Positions 48,633 to 59,589 of a stretch of DNA of 64,000 nucleotides are shown one piece after another. Position numbers and translations under genes: made by a program. How positions within the stretch are numbered: the stretch's first letter is position 1; every line of letters begins with the position of its first letter. The notes below the pieces were generated by a model. That model did not search any database, was not told the origin of the DNA, and saw nothing but the letters and a program-made list of their open reading frames with translations. Source of the stretch: Maratus speciosus (taxonomy: Eukaryota > Arthropoda > Arachnida > Araneae > Salticidae). The DNA is taken from contig OZ010798.1 of NCBI GenBank assembly GCA_963932465.1, positions 17,096,981-17,160,980 on the forward strand. Direction: 5' to 3'.

Positions 48633-49636
48633 CCATATTTACTTGTAAAAATAAGCATAAACGTTCATCAAGTTTGTTTTCATAGCTATTTATATCTTTT
48701 TGCAACAAATCTCACTTTTTGAGGCCGAAATTGCACAAAATTTGAAAAAAACTAGAAAACGGGAAGTCTGTTTTATCGGAATTTAGTGTCACCTCCAATG
48801 GCAAACAAAATATATAAATATAGATAGTACAAAACATATTTCAGTTTTAAGACTTAAAACAGACGCTTTTATTTTGTACAGAATGACGTCATCCGTATCC
48901 GCTGAAGAATTCTTCATTTACGATCCAATCTTAAAGAACTTCTACAGTAAAGTACGCATAGGACTATCGCTGAGGATATCGCTGAATAATACACAAATCC
49001 AAAAAAAGAGATGTCGTCTATAATAGCTCCACATTTTATCAGAAATCATTTATTTATATTTTTTCAAAATTCCACGTATTTTAATTATATATTTTTAAAG
49101 TTGTTAAGGCAAAAAGGTATAACTACTATTTTCTAAAAATTTTCCCCCTACTTTCTACAGAAATGGAGTACTTGAGTTGCTAAAATTAAACAAATGTCGC
49201 TAAAAACTACAAAAAATTAATATTTCAAAAATAAATTGAGATGCCGTTTTCAATCAAATTGCATTTAAAAGTACCTTTTCTCCCCAATACGACGGTATAA
49301 AAATTTTAAATGTGCGATGTTTAGATTTAAAAATCTTAAAATAGTAGAATAGAGAAGATTAAGTTAAATTGCAGTACGGTATTAGGTACTACATATTTAT
49401 CCCGTCGACCAAAACTATATCTCCAAACTATAAGATTGAATGCCAATAATGGTTGATCGTAAATGTCGCATTCTAAATACCTTATTACCATGCATTTAGT
49501 GCTTTTCATGGTACTTTGCTGTTATATGGACTTTGGCATTTTTGTAAAAAAGCACGACATTCGGTGTTAAGAAAGTGAGATTTTTTGTCAAATCATATAA
49601 ATGACTATGAAAATAAAACAGAATAAGTATTATATT

Positions 49637-49639
<3 letters not shown>

Positions 49640-49677
<38 letters not shown>
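49640..49677 (+). repeat. (TA)n microsatellite
   Basis: About 19 TA units. 48736-49729 otherwise holds AT-rich DNA and the partial GGTACTTT copy 3 at 49510-49610; no gene was seen. Confidence 0.9.
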
Positions 49678-49680
<3 letters not shown>

Positions 49681-49840
49681 AATATGCATCTGCTAACACG
49701 TATTAGATAAGTTATTTATGTTTGTATATACAGTCGAACTTGGATAATTCGAACGTCTTTAATTCGAATTTGTGGATAATTCGAAGTTTTTTGCCAGTCC
49801 CTTGAAACTTGTATTCAGTTAATGCTAAAAAATCTTGGTT

Positions 49841-50066
49841 ATTTCGAAATCTAACTTCTTTAATTCGAAGTTTTTACACTTTCAAAAATGACAAAATCTA
49901 GTTTCAATACAGTTTATTTGAAAAGTGGCCGGCTTATTTTCAGCATTGTGGAAATTTCGAAGTCCAGCTTCTTTAATTCGAAGTTTTTACCCTTTCAAAA
50001 ATGACAAAATCTAGTTTCAATGCAGTTATTTGAAAAGTGGCCGGGTTATTTTCAGCTATTGTGGAA
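49841..50066 (+). repeat. 113-bp tandem duplication in Tigger 5' region
   Basis: Two copies start at ATTTCGAAATC (49841) and ATTTCGAAGTC (49954). They share AAATGACAAAATCTAGTTTC and TTTGAAAAGTGGCCGG and differ at only a few sites, so the duplication is recent relative to other decay. Confidence 0.85.
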
Positions 50067-50301
50067 AATTCTTTAGGGAAGAGAAGGGGGTGGGAGAATA
50101 TTCTTATCTGTTCTAAGAAACAGAGCAGGGATAAAGGGAGGAGGAACGAACGCCCTTTCCCTTGTAAGTGACACATGCTACTCTCGCCAATGCGATAAAT
50201 CATAGATGACACGCGTTGCAATTCCTTCGAAACCAGGACTATAGTCGATTGAGTTTTCTTCATTATGCTTTTAGTTTTTGTGGTGAGAGTTCAGTGCAAG
50301 C

Positions 50302-51967
50302 ATGTCGTTGAGTAAGCCCCGTGTCCCGTATAAAACCTTATCTTTCGAGGAAAAAATTGTTGTGATTCGTGAGGTAGAAAAGGGTGTAAAGAAGAAATGC
50401 ATCATCGCAAAATAGTATGGAATAGCACCTAACACTCTTTCGACCTTTTTGAAAAATAAAGAAATTTTTTTGAAATCTAATTTAAATCGCAAACGAGCTA
50501 GAGAAACCGATAATCCTGATGTGGACGAGTGTGTCTTGAAGTGGTTTAAGCAAGCGCGGGACAAAAACATCCCTCTCAGTGGAACTCTTGTTCGTGCAAA
50601 AGTGGAAGAATTTGCTGTCAGCTTAGGAAAGAACAGCTTCAAAGCAAGCTCAGCATGGTTAGACGGATTTAAGGAAAGAAATGAAATTTCCTTTAAGTCT
50701 GTATGTGGTGAAAGTTCAAGTGTGGACCAAGATGCAGCAAATGAGTGGCAAGAAAAAGTTGTTAAAATCATTGAGCATACACAGGACAGAGACATTTTTA
50801 ATGTCGACGAAACTGGACTTTTTTTCAAATGTACCCCTGCAAAGACTTTGGATTTTACAGGTGAAAAATGTAGTGGAGGAAAACGCAGTAAAGACCGAAT
50901 AACCTTACTTGCGGGAGCAAACATGGACGGCACTGAGAAGTTACCTTTACTGATGATTGGAAAATCAAGAAATCCAAGGTGTTTTAACAATGTCAAAACA
51001 AAGCCTATAGAATACCGTTCTAACACGAAAGCCTGGATGACGGGGAATATTTTTGAAGAATGACTGCTAGATCTCAATTGCACGTACCAAAGAAAAAACA
51101 GAAAAATCATCCTGTTTATTGATAACTTCACAGCCCATAAATCGATACCCGCTATGGAAAATGTCACGGTTGAATTTTTTCCGCCAAACATGACCTCAGT
51201 GGTGCAACCAATGGATCAAGGCATCATTAACCCGGGAGAACTCGCTAGTCAGAATGCCCAATTGCTTTTCTTTTACTTTACATTAATATAATATCAACTT
51301 TTTTTGGTTGGCTTAGTACTTTTATTCACAAAAGAGGTAAAATAATTGTAAAACATTTTGAAATTTTAATTAAAATGAATAATGATTTAAATAAGAGTCT
51401 TAAAAAAGTACGACTGTGAGAGAAAATCTCATGCAGCGAGTTCTCCCGGGTTAAAAATCTGAAGCATTTCTACAGATGCCTAGTCGTTCAACACCTCCTT
51501 ACTGAATCTTTCCAAAAGCTTCCCATTTCCTTCCTCCATGCATCAAGAATGTGCTTAAATGCATGGTCCAAAGTGAGCTAAAAAACAATAGCAAACTGTT
51601 TCCGAAAAGCAGGATTCATCAGGAACACTGTCCCTAGCGAGCTTTTAGATGAAGAAAATTTACCTCCCACAGTTGCATGGGAAGACAGCATACCATTTGA
51701 TGATTACATCGACATTGATAAAAACATAGACATTTGTGGAGAGCTGTCTGATACAGATATTCTATCAGAAGTTTTAAACAAAACAGTGCAACAGAAGACG
51801 ATGAAGATATTGAAGATGAGGTAGAAAAACAGAGAACGATTCCAACTTCAAGTGAGGCAGTCTTTCATCTAGCCGAATATCGTCGTTATGTAGGACAATC
51901 TTACGTGAGTGAAGCTGTGTTTCGAGCTGTAGATATCCTTGAAGATTTTGTTAAAAAAATCAAGTAA
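50302..51967 (+). pseudogene. pogo/Tigger transposase, interrupted
   Basis: ATG at 50302 starts MSLSKPRVPYKTLSFEEKIV, the CENP-B-type helix-turn-helix; a second DNA-binding segment has ALKWF-like VLKWFKQARDKNIPLSG. The DDE/D catalytic core follows: NVDETGLFF (D at 50806, residue 169), ILFIDNFTAHK (D at 51121, residue 274) and MDQGII (D at 51214, residue 305). The D-D spacing of 30 residues is pogo-like DD30D. TAG at 50413 (codon 38), TGA at 51061 (probably from TGG), a TAA near 51580 and a frameshift near 51780 break it. The 220-bp MITE splits GII from NLKHFYR. The tail AEYRRYVGQSYVSEAVF ends at TAA 51965. It would bind the element's ends and cut and paste it; it is now inactive. Confidence 0.95.
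51231..51450. mobile_element. piggyBac-type MITE in TTAA
   Basis: 220 bp with 16-bp perfect inverse ends CCCGGGAGAACTCGCT / AGCGAGTTCTCCCGGG. The TTAA target is duplicated (51227-51230, 51451-51454), the piggyBac signature, and CCC starts fit that superfamily. The interior is AT-rich and non-coding. It cuts the Tigger transposase directly after the third catalytic Asp block; excision at TTAA would restore the reading frame across the junction. Confidence 0.92.
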
Positions 51968-52437
51968 GCTCTTTAAAGCAATCTGAAATATCTCAATATT
52001 TTAAAAAGCTGTAGTTCTTTTATTTAAAATTAATAAACATTTTTTTTTTCGCAATTTCTGTTGTGATTGATTATTTTACGACATAAAAATAATTATTTTT
52101 TGGATAATTCGAAGTTTTGCAGTGGTTCCTTGCACTTCGAATTATCCAAGTTCGACTGTAATCTAATATATAAAAATGAAAATTTGTCTATCTGTCTGTT
52201 TGAAATTTTATACAAATCCACAGTTTGGAAGCCAGAATTGTGAAAAGATACGTACATGTGTATTAAAACACGGCCGAGGCAACTAAAGTAATCCGGAATC
52301 GAAATGATTTTTAGTTAATTTTTAATTAATAAAAAACCACCATTTTAACAGCAATTTCTTATCAAATTTAAACATTTTTCGTTATAACAGTTGCCAACAA
52401 TTAAAATACACAATAAAATTCTTACTACAACAATTAA

Positions 52438-52700
52438 TTTTCTATTGCAAGATTTCCACGTAAAAAATGAAAATGAAATAAATAGTTTACCGAATTTAAT
52501 AAAAGCTGAGTTTTAACGTCATAACTTTTCTATTGCAAGATATTCGTGTGAAAAATGAAAATGAAATAAATAGTTTGACGAATTTAAATGAAAGTGAATA
52601 TAACTTCATAACTTTTCTATTTCAAGGTTTCCACATGAAAAAGGAAAATATTACGTCGTATTGGAAATATAAAGGACGTGGTGGATATAGTATAACGTCA
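52438..52700 (+). repeat. ~88-bp tandem repeat, three units
   Basis: ACTTTTCTATTGCAAGAT or close variants occur at about 52438, 52526 and 52613, each followed by GTGAAAAATGAAAATGAAAT and AAATAGTTT. The preceding 52165-52300 (AAAATGAAAATTTGTCTATC, CTGTCTGTTTGAAATTT) is a common repeat-type sequence of unknown class. The 63-codon frame 52533-52724 is part of the repeat. Confidence 0.7.
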
Positions 52701-53019
52701 TATGAGTGTGAAAAAATTTATTGAAGCATGATAAAAACCCGATTATGGAAATATTGGCGTATTTTAACATTATTGCTCCAATTATAAATTGAAATAAGTT
52801 CATTTATAGCTGTATTATTTTGCGTCTGTTATATACATTTATACATTTTTATATTGTGTTTCCATTTGATTCATGTGTACAACACTTCGACTGCTTTTTT
52901 ATGTTTGTTTTATGTTGTATGTTAAATTGTAAAATTGATTTTTCAGAACAAACATTCTTCAAATTCTAGGCAACGTCGGGCACTTTAGTTTGTAACAGAT
53001 AAATGGCTTCTGTATCTGA

Positions 53020-53960
53020 TCATCTATGCTAATAATATAAAGCGTTATGATATTATAAAATGTATAATATTTTTAATGTTTGTGCGTTTGTGAGGTGTTA
53101 GCTCTCAAACTACATAGCCAACTTAAAAAAAGTTCGTGGCCATATCTGCTCCGAAAAAAGACTGTATTTTATGTCAGTGAAACAACCTACATCGCTGCAG
53201 GAGCAAAAAAGTTCTAAAATTGGGATTTCTGTGATATTGATTGGGGTTAGAAATTTAAATTCGGTGTGATGGTTACTTTTGAGATGTAAATAGTCGTTAT
53301 GAACGCTCTCTAGAAGGTTCGAAAATTCAATTTGACAGATAAACGTAAAAATTTCTAGAAAGGTTCTAAATTATCATTTATTTGCAATACTGAAATTTCT
53401 GAGGTACTGTTGGGGTTAGAAACTAGAGTTTTGGCATGGCAGTAATTTATAAGATGTAAATGCTCGTTGTAGAACGAATTCTAAAAAATCGAAAGACTAA
53501 ACAAAGCGGAAAAAGATTTAAAGATGATCTAAGTAGCGAAGAACATGGAATTGTTAGAAATATAAACATGAAAATTGACATGGCTGTATTTATCATGACG
53601 TAAATTCTCGCAATAGAACAATTTCTAAAAATGTCGCTATATAAAACGCTGCAGAAACAAAAACTTTCGAAAAATTTCTATTTCTGTGTTACTTGCTGAG
53701 CCCAAAAACTTGAAATTTTGCTTCGGGTTAGTTTTAAAATATAAAATTGTCTCTATGAATGGTTTCTAAAACATTTAAAATTTAAAAAGATGAAATGAAC
53801 GGAAAGCGATCTTAATTACCATTAATTTGGAATTATTAGGTATAGCAATTTTAAATATTTCATAATGCTGCATTTCCTCCACAAAACGTGCAATTTAAAT
53901 GCAACAAAATTGGTAGATACCCACCTAGCATTAAATAAATTGTGTAAATATTGAATAAAG
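53020..53960 (+). repeat. Diverged ~150-175-bp tandem units
   Basis: GGGGTTAGAAA and variants recur at about 53244, 53410 and 53720, followed by ATGGCAGTAATTTATAAGAT-like and AATGCTCGTTGTAGAACG-like blocks ending in TTTCTAAAA. Four or five decayed units. The leading TTTGTGCGTTTGTGAGGTGT with CTCAAACTACATAGCC is a common mobile-element-like opening. No coding sequence. Confidence 0.6.
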
Positions 53961-54198
53961 ACCTGTATGAAACTGTGAGTAGGTTGCCCTAAAGTACTTG
54001 TTAAAGTGTTACTTCTCTAGGCTTTTCTCTATCTCGCCAAGTCCACCAACAGAGGAAAGTGCCGTTTTAAATGTGATATGAATTTTTTTTCTGGTTCATT
54101 TTTCTAGACATTTTATCATAAGGTCATATTCTCAATTGTCATTAGTAGATTTTTTATATATTAACTTATTCTGGTGAAATTTCATAATCGGATTCATA

Positions 54199-54604
54199 TT
54201 GGCGTATTTTAGCTTGCATGATTTGCAGAAAAAATATGTATTATTTGTAAATTACTTCAAAAGACAGCTTCAGCTCAAAGGTTATGCAGACGATATATTC
54301 AGATCGTGTGTCATACTTTATGTTGCAATCATTGCCGATTTCTTTTATTTAATACATGCTATATGCAGCTCAACTTGTGCAAAATATGTTTGAAAGCAAA
54401 ACAATACAGCGTATGTAGTGGCCAGCATACACTCATCATTTAAATCCGATCGAGCATATCTAAAACACACTCTAACGACGCATTGCATGTCGCTGTTGAT
54501 GCGTTCGGTACTTTGATACTATATCAAATTTTGAAGAGAGAATTCCTTATCTCTTATCGACAACCTCATTGCATCCGTCGAAAACAGATATTGTACAATA
54601 TTAA
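54199..54604 (+). pseudogene. Tc1-like transposase C-terminal remnant
   Basis: The frame at 54270-54393 reads GYADDIFRSCVILYVAIIAD, aligning with Tc1 Y.dei..p.v.py...i.d, and then FYLIHAICSSTCAKYV where an intact copy has the DNARPHxA block: the catalytic Asp is lost (H-A-I). After a frameshift, TGG at 54419 starts WPAYTHHLNPIEHI, the third catalytic block (WPA.SPDLNPIEH, with the Glu kept), then two stop codons and RRIACRC. A final stretch (ERIPYLL..., about 54530-54600) fits the C-terminus. No terminal repeats were seen, so the element is truncated. Confidence 0.8.
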
Positions 54605-55231
54605 CCTTTCCGGGGGAGCGCACACTGTATAAAATATAGTCCATTCTTTTTAAACATCATAATTTCTCATTTAAAGTTACTCAAATTGGTGAGGAGCGTC
54701 TGATTATGCTCTTGACATCATTTTATACAGTTAAAATTTCGATATAAGATAATTTAGTGTTTCATTTTCTATTTTACTTTTAATATATTGCGTAATTTCA
54801 ATTTTATATCCATGCATGGCTATTTTGCATGGTTTGCTGTCCCAGTTTTTTAAACAGTGTATACGAATTTATATGTAAGATTTTGTAATCCTACGATTCG
54901 TTTATTTTCGTCATTTCAATTTATCGCAGTATATGGACAATTAAAGATAATATCTCATTTTCTTTGCTTTCATATGTTATTATTAAATCTATGTTCTCAG
55001 CAATATCGCTCAGACTAATCCCTCTGAGGGAAGTCCTAGTTTAAAAATGTTTTGGTATTCAGCACATACAATATAAACAACTGTATAACTTATGTAAATG
55101 AAAGTTAAAATTCTATTGCTATATTCACCTTGTGTAAATAATTAAAATTCACATAAAAAACACAAATAAAATGCACTAAAATTACTTGAAGGTGCATACA
55201 TATAATATAAAATTATTCAAATATGTTTAAA
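54605..55231. other. AT-rich, no gene recognised
   Basis: No terminal repeats, RNA gene or exon seen. Confidence 0.5.
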
Positions 55232-55233
55232 TA

Positions 55234-56296
55234 CAGTAGGTTCCCCTAAATCCACGAGCCTAAAATTCACATATTTTTTTCAGACGTAAACACTGATACT
55301 TACAGTTAAGTTGCAGGAACAAAATTCAAGATGGTGCTCAAATCAGTGGCAATCGCAAAGTTTTTTATTACTAATTTCTTTTGATAATGATGCACATTTG
55401 GTTATTAAAGCTGATTAATTACTAAATAAAATTATGTTACTTTTGATTTTGATGTAAATTAGGGTATCTATAGCAAAAAATTCACCATATCGTAGTTCTT
55501 GCACAGTATTCGCAAGTGTAAACTGTAACTGAATTGTTTGTTAATTTTTCTTGCATTTGTTTCCCCGTTTTTCAATTTTTATTTGTCAATATTACATACA
55601 TGTTTTAATACTAATTCTGGTTAATATGACTCAACTCGAACTTTTTTATGAAGAAATTAAGAATTTATTTCTGAAAAAATCAAGATGCCGCTAATATCAG
55701 TGGTGATCACAATTTTTTCTCATAGAGATTTTTTTAATCAATCAAGCTTTTTTGTTTATTAAATTTGCATAAATGTTATATAAATTTCGTTATTTTATTA
55801 TTATGGTGTAAATTATATTCTTTTCTAAGTTAAAAATATGGCGTAGCAGTAGCTTTTGAACAATAATACCTGTAACACTTGAAGTTGTATTGTTTATGTT
55901 TAATTTTTTGCATTCTTTTTGGTTTTAATCTGTAATGATTTTAATTTTTTGTAATTTAGTACGTAATTCTGTCTAATATTGCTGATTCCAATATTTCTAA
56001 TGAAAAAAGACAGGAAAAGAAAACACGTTAGTTTGACAATAATCCAAAAAGTAGAAATCCTAGAAAAGCTTGATTCTGCCTTTAAAGCTAAATTTTTATT
56101 ATTTTTACATAATTATTTATGTAATTATTAATTTATTACTTAATTATTTTAATAATTTACTTTATTTTAAGCCTTTATAGTGATTTTAAGTACTGAACTA
56201 TATTTAAATTACTGTTTTAAAAATGCAGACAAAACAGTGACCAGACATTTACACAACTTCTGGTTTCAAGATCTTCAGATTTAAGGGCGTCTACTG
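55234..56296 (+). mobile_element. pogo/Tigger deletion derivative 2
   Basis: The left end CAGTAGGTTCCCCTAAATCC and the right end GATTTAAGGGCGTCTACTG are inverse and flanked by TA (55232-55233, 56297-56298). It shares GTTAAGTTGCAGGAACAAAA with the element at 25032. A similar internal stretch at 55660-55745 (AATCAAGATGCCGC) looks like a duplicated copy of the 55315-55360 block. A transposase N-terminus remains near the right side. Confidence 0.88.
56000..56095 (+). pseudogene. pogo transposase N-terminus remnant
   Basis: ATG at 56000 opens MKKDRKRKHVSLTIIQKVEI, then LEKLDSAFKAK, before the sequence turns AT-rich and stops. This is the first helix of the CENP-B/pogo helix-turn-helix (KRK..LTI..KveIle.ld). 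The catalytic domain is deleted. A fragment like this could still reveal the source of the CAGTAG-ended MITEs. Confidence 0.85.
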
Positions 56297-56392
56297 TACT
56301 TGAAAAATACATTAAAAACTATTAAAATTCCAAAATGTTTCGAGCCAAAATCACACGGCCATCTTCCGTGGTAATTTAAATACAGTGAAACC

Positions 56393-56560
56393 TCCTTGAA
56401 CGTTGACCTCTAAACGACAACCTCTGAATACCGGCCACATATTGATGGAACCAAACACATTCCATAGCATTAACATTAATATAAACCTCTAAATAAGGAA
56501 TTCTGAACAACGGTCGCTAAAAAATCACAAGAAAATTTTTTTTAACAGTTTCTGGTACAC
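56393..56560 (+). mobile_element. pogo-type left end, truncated
   Basis: CAGTGAAACCTCCTTGAACG follows TA (56391-56392). Repeated CCTCTAAACGACAACCTCTG and AAACCTCTAAATAAGGAATT blocks are typical subterminal repeats. No right end was found. The end coordinate is approximate. Confidence 0.5.
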
Positions 56561-56568
56561 TTTCATTT

Positions 56569-56790
56569 TTATTTATAAACCAAAATCTTAAGACAACCAT
56601 AGTCGTCCTTCGGACGCTCTACAATGATCCTAAAAATCCTGTAGTTGTCATATCCTATAAAACTATCCTGTGAATGTACGCAGAATACTAAAGAACGGAC
56701 CAATTGAAACCATCCAGCTGCAACCGTCCCCAAAACGACCTGAGGATATTCCAAGACGGATCTCGAGAATGCAACTGTGAAACCAGCCAA
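56569..56790 (-). CDS. Alternative minus-strand exon candidate
   Basis: A 73-codon frame, read FIGYDNYRIFRIIVERPKDD then YGCLKILVYK and TAA, with AATAAA overlapping the stop. The acceptor GGCTGGTTTCACAG could start an exon at about 56775. It has more balanced codon use than random AT-rich frames. I do not recognise the protein. It competes with the plus-strand start exon at 56805; at most one is likely real. Confidence 0.22.
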   Translation of the reverse strand: MAGFTVAFSRSVLEYPQVVLGTVAAGWFQLVRSLVFCVHSQDSFIGYDNYRIFRIIVERPKDDYGCLKILVYK

Positions 56791-56804
56791 CCTACTTACC
56801 AGAA

Positions 56805-56893
56805 ATGGCGTTTATTTTGATTCCTCCGCCGATGTTTAGATTTGTCGCTGCTCATGGCGAATTCAAATATGTAGAAAGTGAATGTGGATATAA
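56805..56893 (+). CDS. Candidate first coding exon
   Basis: ATG in good context (AGAAATGG) opens MAFILIPPPMFRFVAAHGEF then KYVESECGYK, ending at a strong splice donor (AAGGTAAG, GT about 56895). The surrounding 56575-56895 is less AT-rich than its neighbours, as a first exon and promoter may be. I do not recognise the protein and found no following exon in the next kilobases. Confidence 0.3.
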
Positions 56894-56895
56894 GG

Positions 56896-59589
56896 TAAGA
56901 ATTTTCTTTCATTTTGTAATGCATTTCTTTATAACTATTCTGTCTATATATTTATATTATGTTAGAAAAACTTTTACTTTATTAAAATGAAATTTAAAAA
57001 AGAAATTAGGCCTAGTCATCGCACGGTTAAAACGTGGAATAGAAGCAAAAAGATGTCAGCAATTCTTGTCGGTTGAATTAAAGCTACAATATATATTAAA
57101 GTTAAAGCAGACAGAATTAAATGAATTGTATTCTTAATTCCAAAATTAACAGTAAGCGTATAAGATTTTTTATAGACACATCAATTTAAGCTGACATTTT
57201 TAATTCATTCTTTAACCACGTAAAAATAAACTTGAAAAAAAGCCGCTTTTTTCCACACCCCCTTTTCACTATTTGTTCACATTAATTTAATATTTATCAA
57301 TGTTTATTTAGGTTCTAAACAGGGTAGGTAACTTGAACTTCTTATTACGATATTTTTTTTTTTTTTTTTTTTTATCTCTATGCAGGTGTTTTTGCATATC
57401 AAATCATTAAATACATTTAAGGCTTTTCTTGAAAAAAAAATATTTCAGAAAATTAATATTATTTCTAGAAAAAATAAATAATACTTCTGAAAATTACCAT
57501 TACTTCTTGAAAAAAAAAAAAAAAAAACTTATGAAAATTAATATTACTTCTTGAAAAAAAATTAATAATATTTCTGAATAGTGTGAATTTCTTAGTGCAT
57601 TAACAAAGTCATTTTTATATGTGCATAAAATTTGCAGGCATTAACATTCAAGTGCTATAGAATTAAAGGAACAACTTGAGTATTCGCCCAAAGTCCGTTA
57701 TCTATTTTTTTTTCTTTTTTTTTTTTTTTTTTTCATTTATAGCCACTTTAAGCTTAATTTTCGAAAATTCAAAGATTAAAAATAACAACAACAACAACAA
57801 AACAATCCAAATAGAAAAATTTTAAACAGAAATCAGCTTTCTAAACCTTATTTGTAAAAAGAAAAATAGGGAGGGGGAATTTGTAAATAGCAAACAGCAA
57901 ATACATAAATTTTAAAACAATAGAATAAAGGAAATATTCATTTTTTAAAGTATATATTCCAAATTTACAGGCAAAAAAGATTCGGATATTAAAATAAAAA
58001 ATTTACAAATGAAGAAATTTAAAATCGGCAAAAAAAAAAAAAAAACTTGTCCATCTCCAGGCTAATACTCAAGGGTAATTGAACTGAATTAGCATTGCCG
58101 ATTTTACTATACATGCATTACAATATTACATCTAGTAATCCATGGAAAGCTTATTTGATTTATATGTTCAATTTCTCTCAAAACATAGCATGATTTCAAC
58201 TTGTCTTGATAATTATCAAGACATGCATTAATGCATGTCAATGATGAATTCAGAGGGTGGACCAGCTGGGATATTCCTCTCCCTCTCCTGAAAATTCAAG
58301 AAAAATGCTGATTTCTATAATTCTGCCAGGCTGTTTTTTAAAAGAAATGTAAACACTATTTTATATGGTTTTCTTTGTAGAAAATATGTTTTGGTAGTTA
58401 TCTCGTAGATGCACCAGTATTTCTTTTTGGTGCAAAAATTGTAATGTTTTGTCTGGTATGACAACGTGGCAAAACAGATTAGTGTGTTTTTTATTAAATT
58501 AAACTTTGTGTCAGTTTTATAAAACAATTTGTATTTTAAAAAAAAGTGTAATGTTTTATTTATTATAGAGTAAATGTGTGTGCCTTATAATAAAAAAATG
58601 TGGTTTTTTTGCAATAACGTAAATGTGTGTTTATATATATGTAAAAAAAATGTGTGTGTTTTATATTAAAGTGCATGTGTGTGTGTTTTCATTACATTAT
58701 AAAATAAACTGATTCAAAATATAATAAAACTAACATGTAGTTTTTGCACAGTATGCCCAACAAGTATTTCATTTCAGACCAGGGTTTTCTTGCCAAAATA
58801 GCTCCAAAAAAAAAACCACCAACCTTGGTGTGGCTGCAGCATCTGTTCAATTTTGTTTTAGTATTTTTGATGTAGCAAGGCTGTTTAAAAGATTCAGATA
58901 ATAAATCAATTTGAAAATGTGTACAATGATGTAGCAGGTCACTTTAAAAATTTAAGATGATTTGGATTATCAATTTTCTATTAATTACATGTTGTAAACA
59001 ATATATTTTTGCTTTATTTTGTTCGATACATAAAAATATTCAATCCTGTGTTTTTATGTACAGGTCAGTAAAAAAATAAAGCACTCCATTGTTGTTCAAC
59101 ACTTTGTGTTGTTAAATTAAAAAAATTAAATATTTTTCCCTCCCACATGACCGATTGACAAATTTTGCAACACTTCCCCACAAACAAATGCTGAAATTTA
59201 TATAATATTTCCTGTAAATAATGGACATATTTCATGAGTTATCCCCCCCCCCCCTTCCCCTCACAACTAAGAAAAGAAATGAGTCGAAAGGGTGCATCAT
59301 AAATGTCAGCAAGGGACACCGGGTGCATAAAATAATTAAATGGGCTGCCAGATGCAATACACTGTGTAAAAAAGGCCGTTGCGCCCTGCAAAATTGGCCT
59401 AGGATCCACACTAGAATTGCATTTATAACTTTTTAAAATATCTTTATTTAAAACTATACCGTAAAATCCTGTTATTTTTCCTCCCCCTAAGAAAGAAATG
59501 ACGAAAAATTGTAAAATAATCTGGGGGGTGCTTGCACAAGATTTTTTCACGACATTTGTGGGGGGTTTGGGGGATATTTGGTGAAACTT
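56896..59589. other. No gene recognised; homopolymers and GT-rich repeat
   Basis: Long T runs at 57353-57373 and 57715-57733, a TGTGTGT-rich diverged repeat at 58540-58690 and a poly-C at 59244-59255. A less AT-rich patch at 59250-59420 has frames on both strands without recognisable motifs. Confidence 0.5.

Larger units (their letters stand above)
47848..48735 (+). mobile_element. GGTACTTTTCC repeat copy 2
   Basis: GGTACTTTTCCTGTATAAGG at the left, then AAACAAGCCACTTAACTA, AAGTAAATTGTATATAAAAA and TTTTGCAACAAATCTCACTT. It matches copy 1 in order once insertions are removed. It is itself interrupted by the element at 48095-48632. A third partial copy at 49510-49610 starts GGTACTTTGCTGTTATATGG. 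Confidence 0.7.
49731..52158 (+). mobile_element. Tigger/pogo element, full length but dead
   Basis: The left end CAGTCGAACTTGGATAATTC and its exact inverse at the right give 23-bp perfect terminal repeats, flanked by TA (49729-49730, 52159-52160). It carries one transposase gene on the plus strand and, within it, a piggyBac-type MITE. Without that insertion and the duplicated TTAA the element is about 2.2 kb. The motif AATTCGAA is repeated near both ends (49746-49866, 52104-52142). A 113-bp segment at the 5' side is tandemly duplicated. Confidence 0.95.

Noticed and set aside
33613..48735. LTR retrotransposon with the flanking direct repeats as LTRs
   Set aside because: There is no TG..CA boundary, primer-binding site or gag/pol between them; the interior is satellite and the repeat occurs a third time at 49510.
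50271..51191. 306-codon minus-strand open frame, the longest in the window
   Set aside because: It is the antisense of the pogo/Tigger transposase; the plus strand carries the recognisable HTH and DDE motifs.
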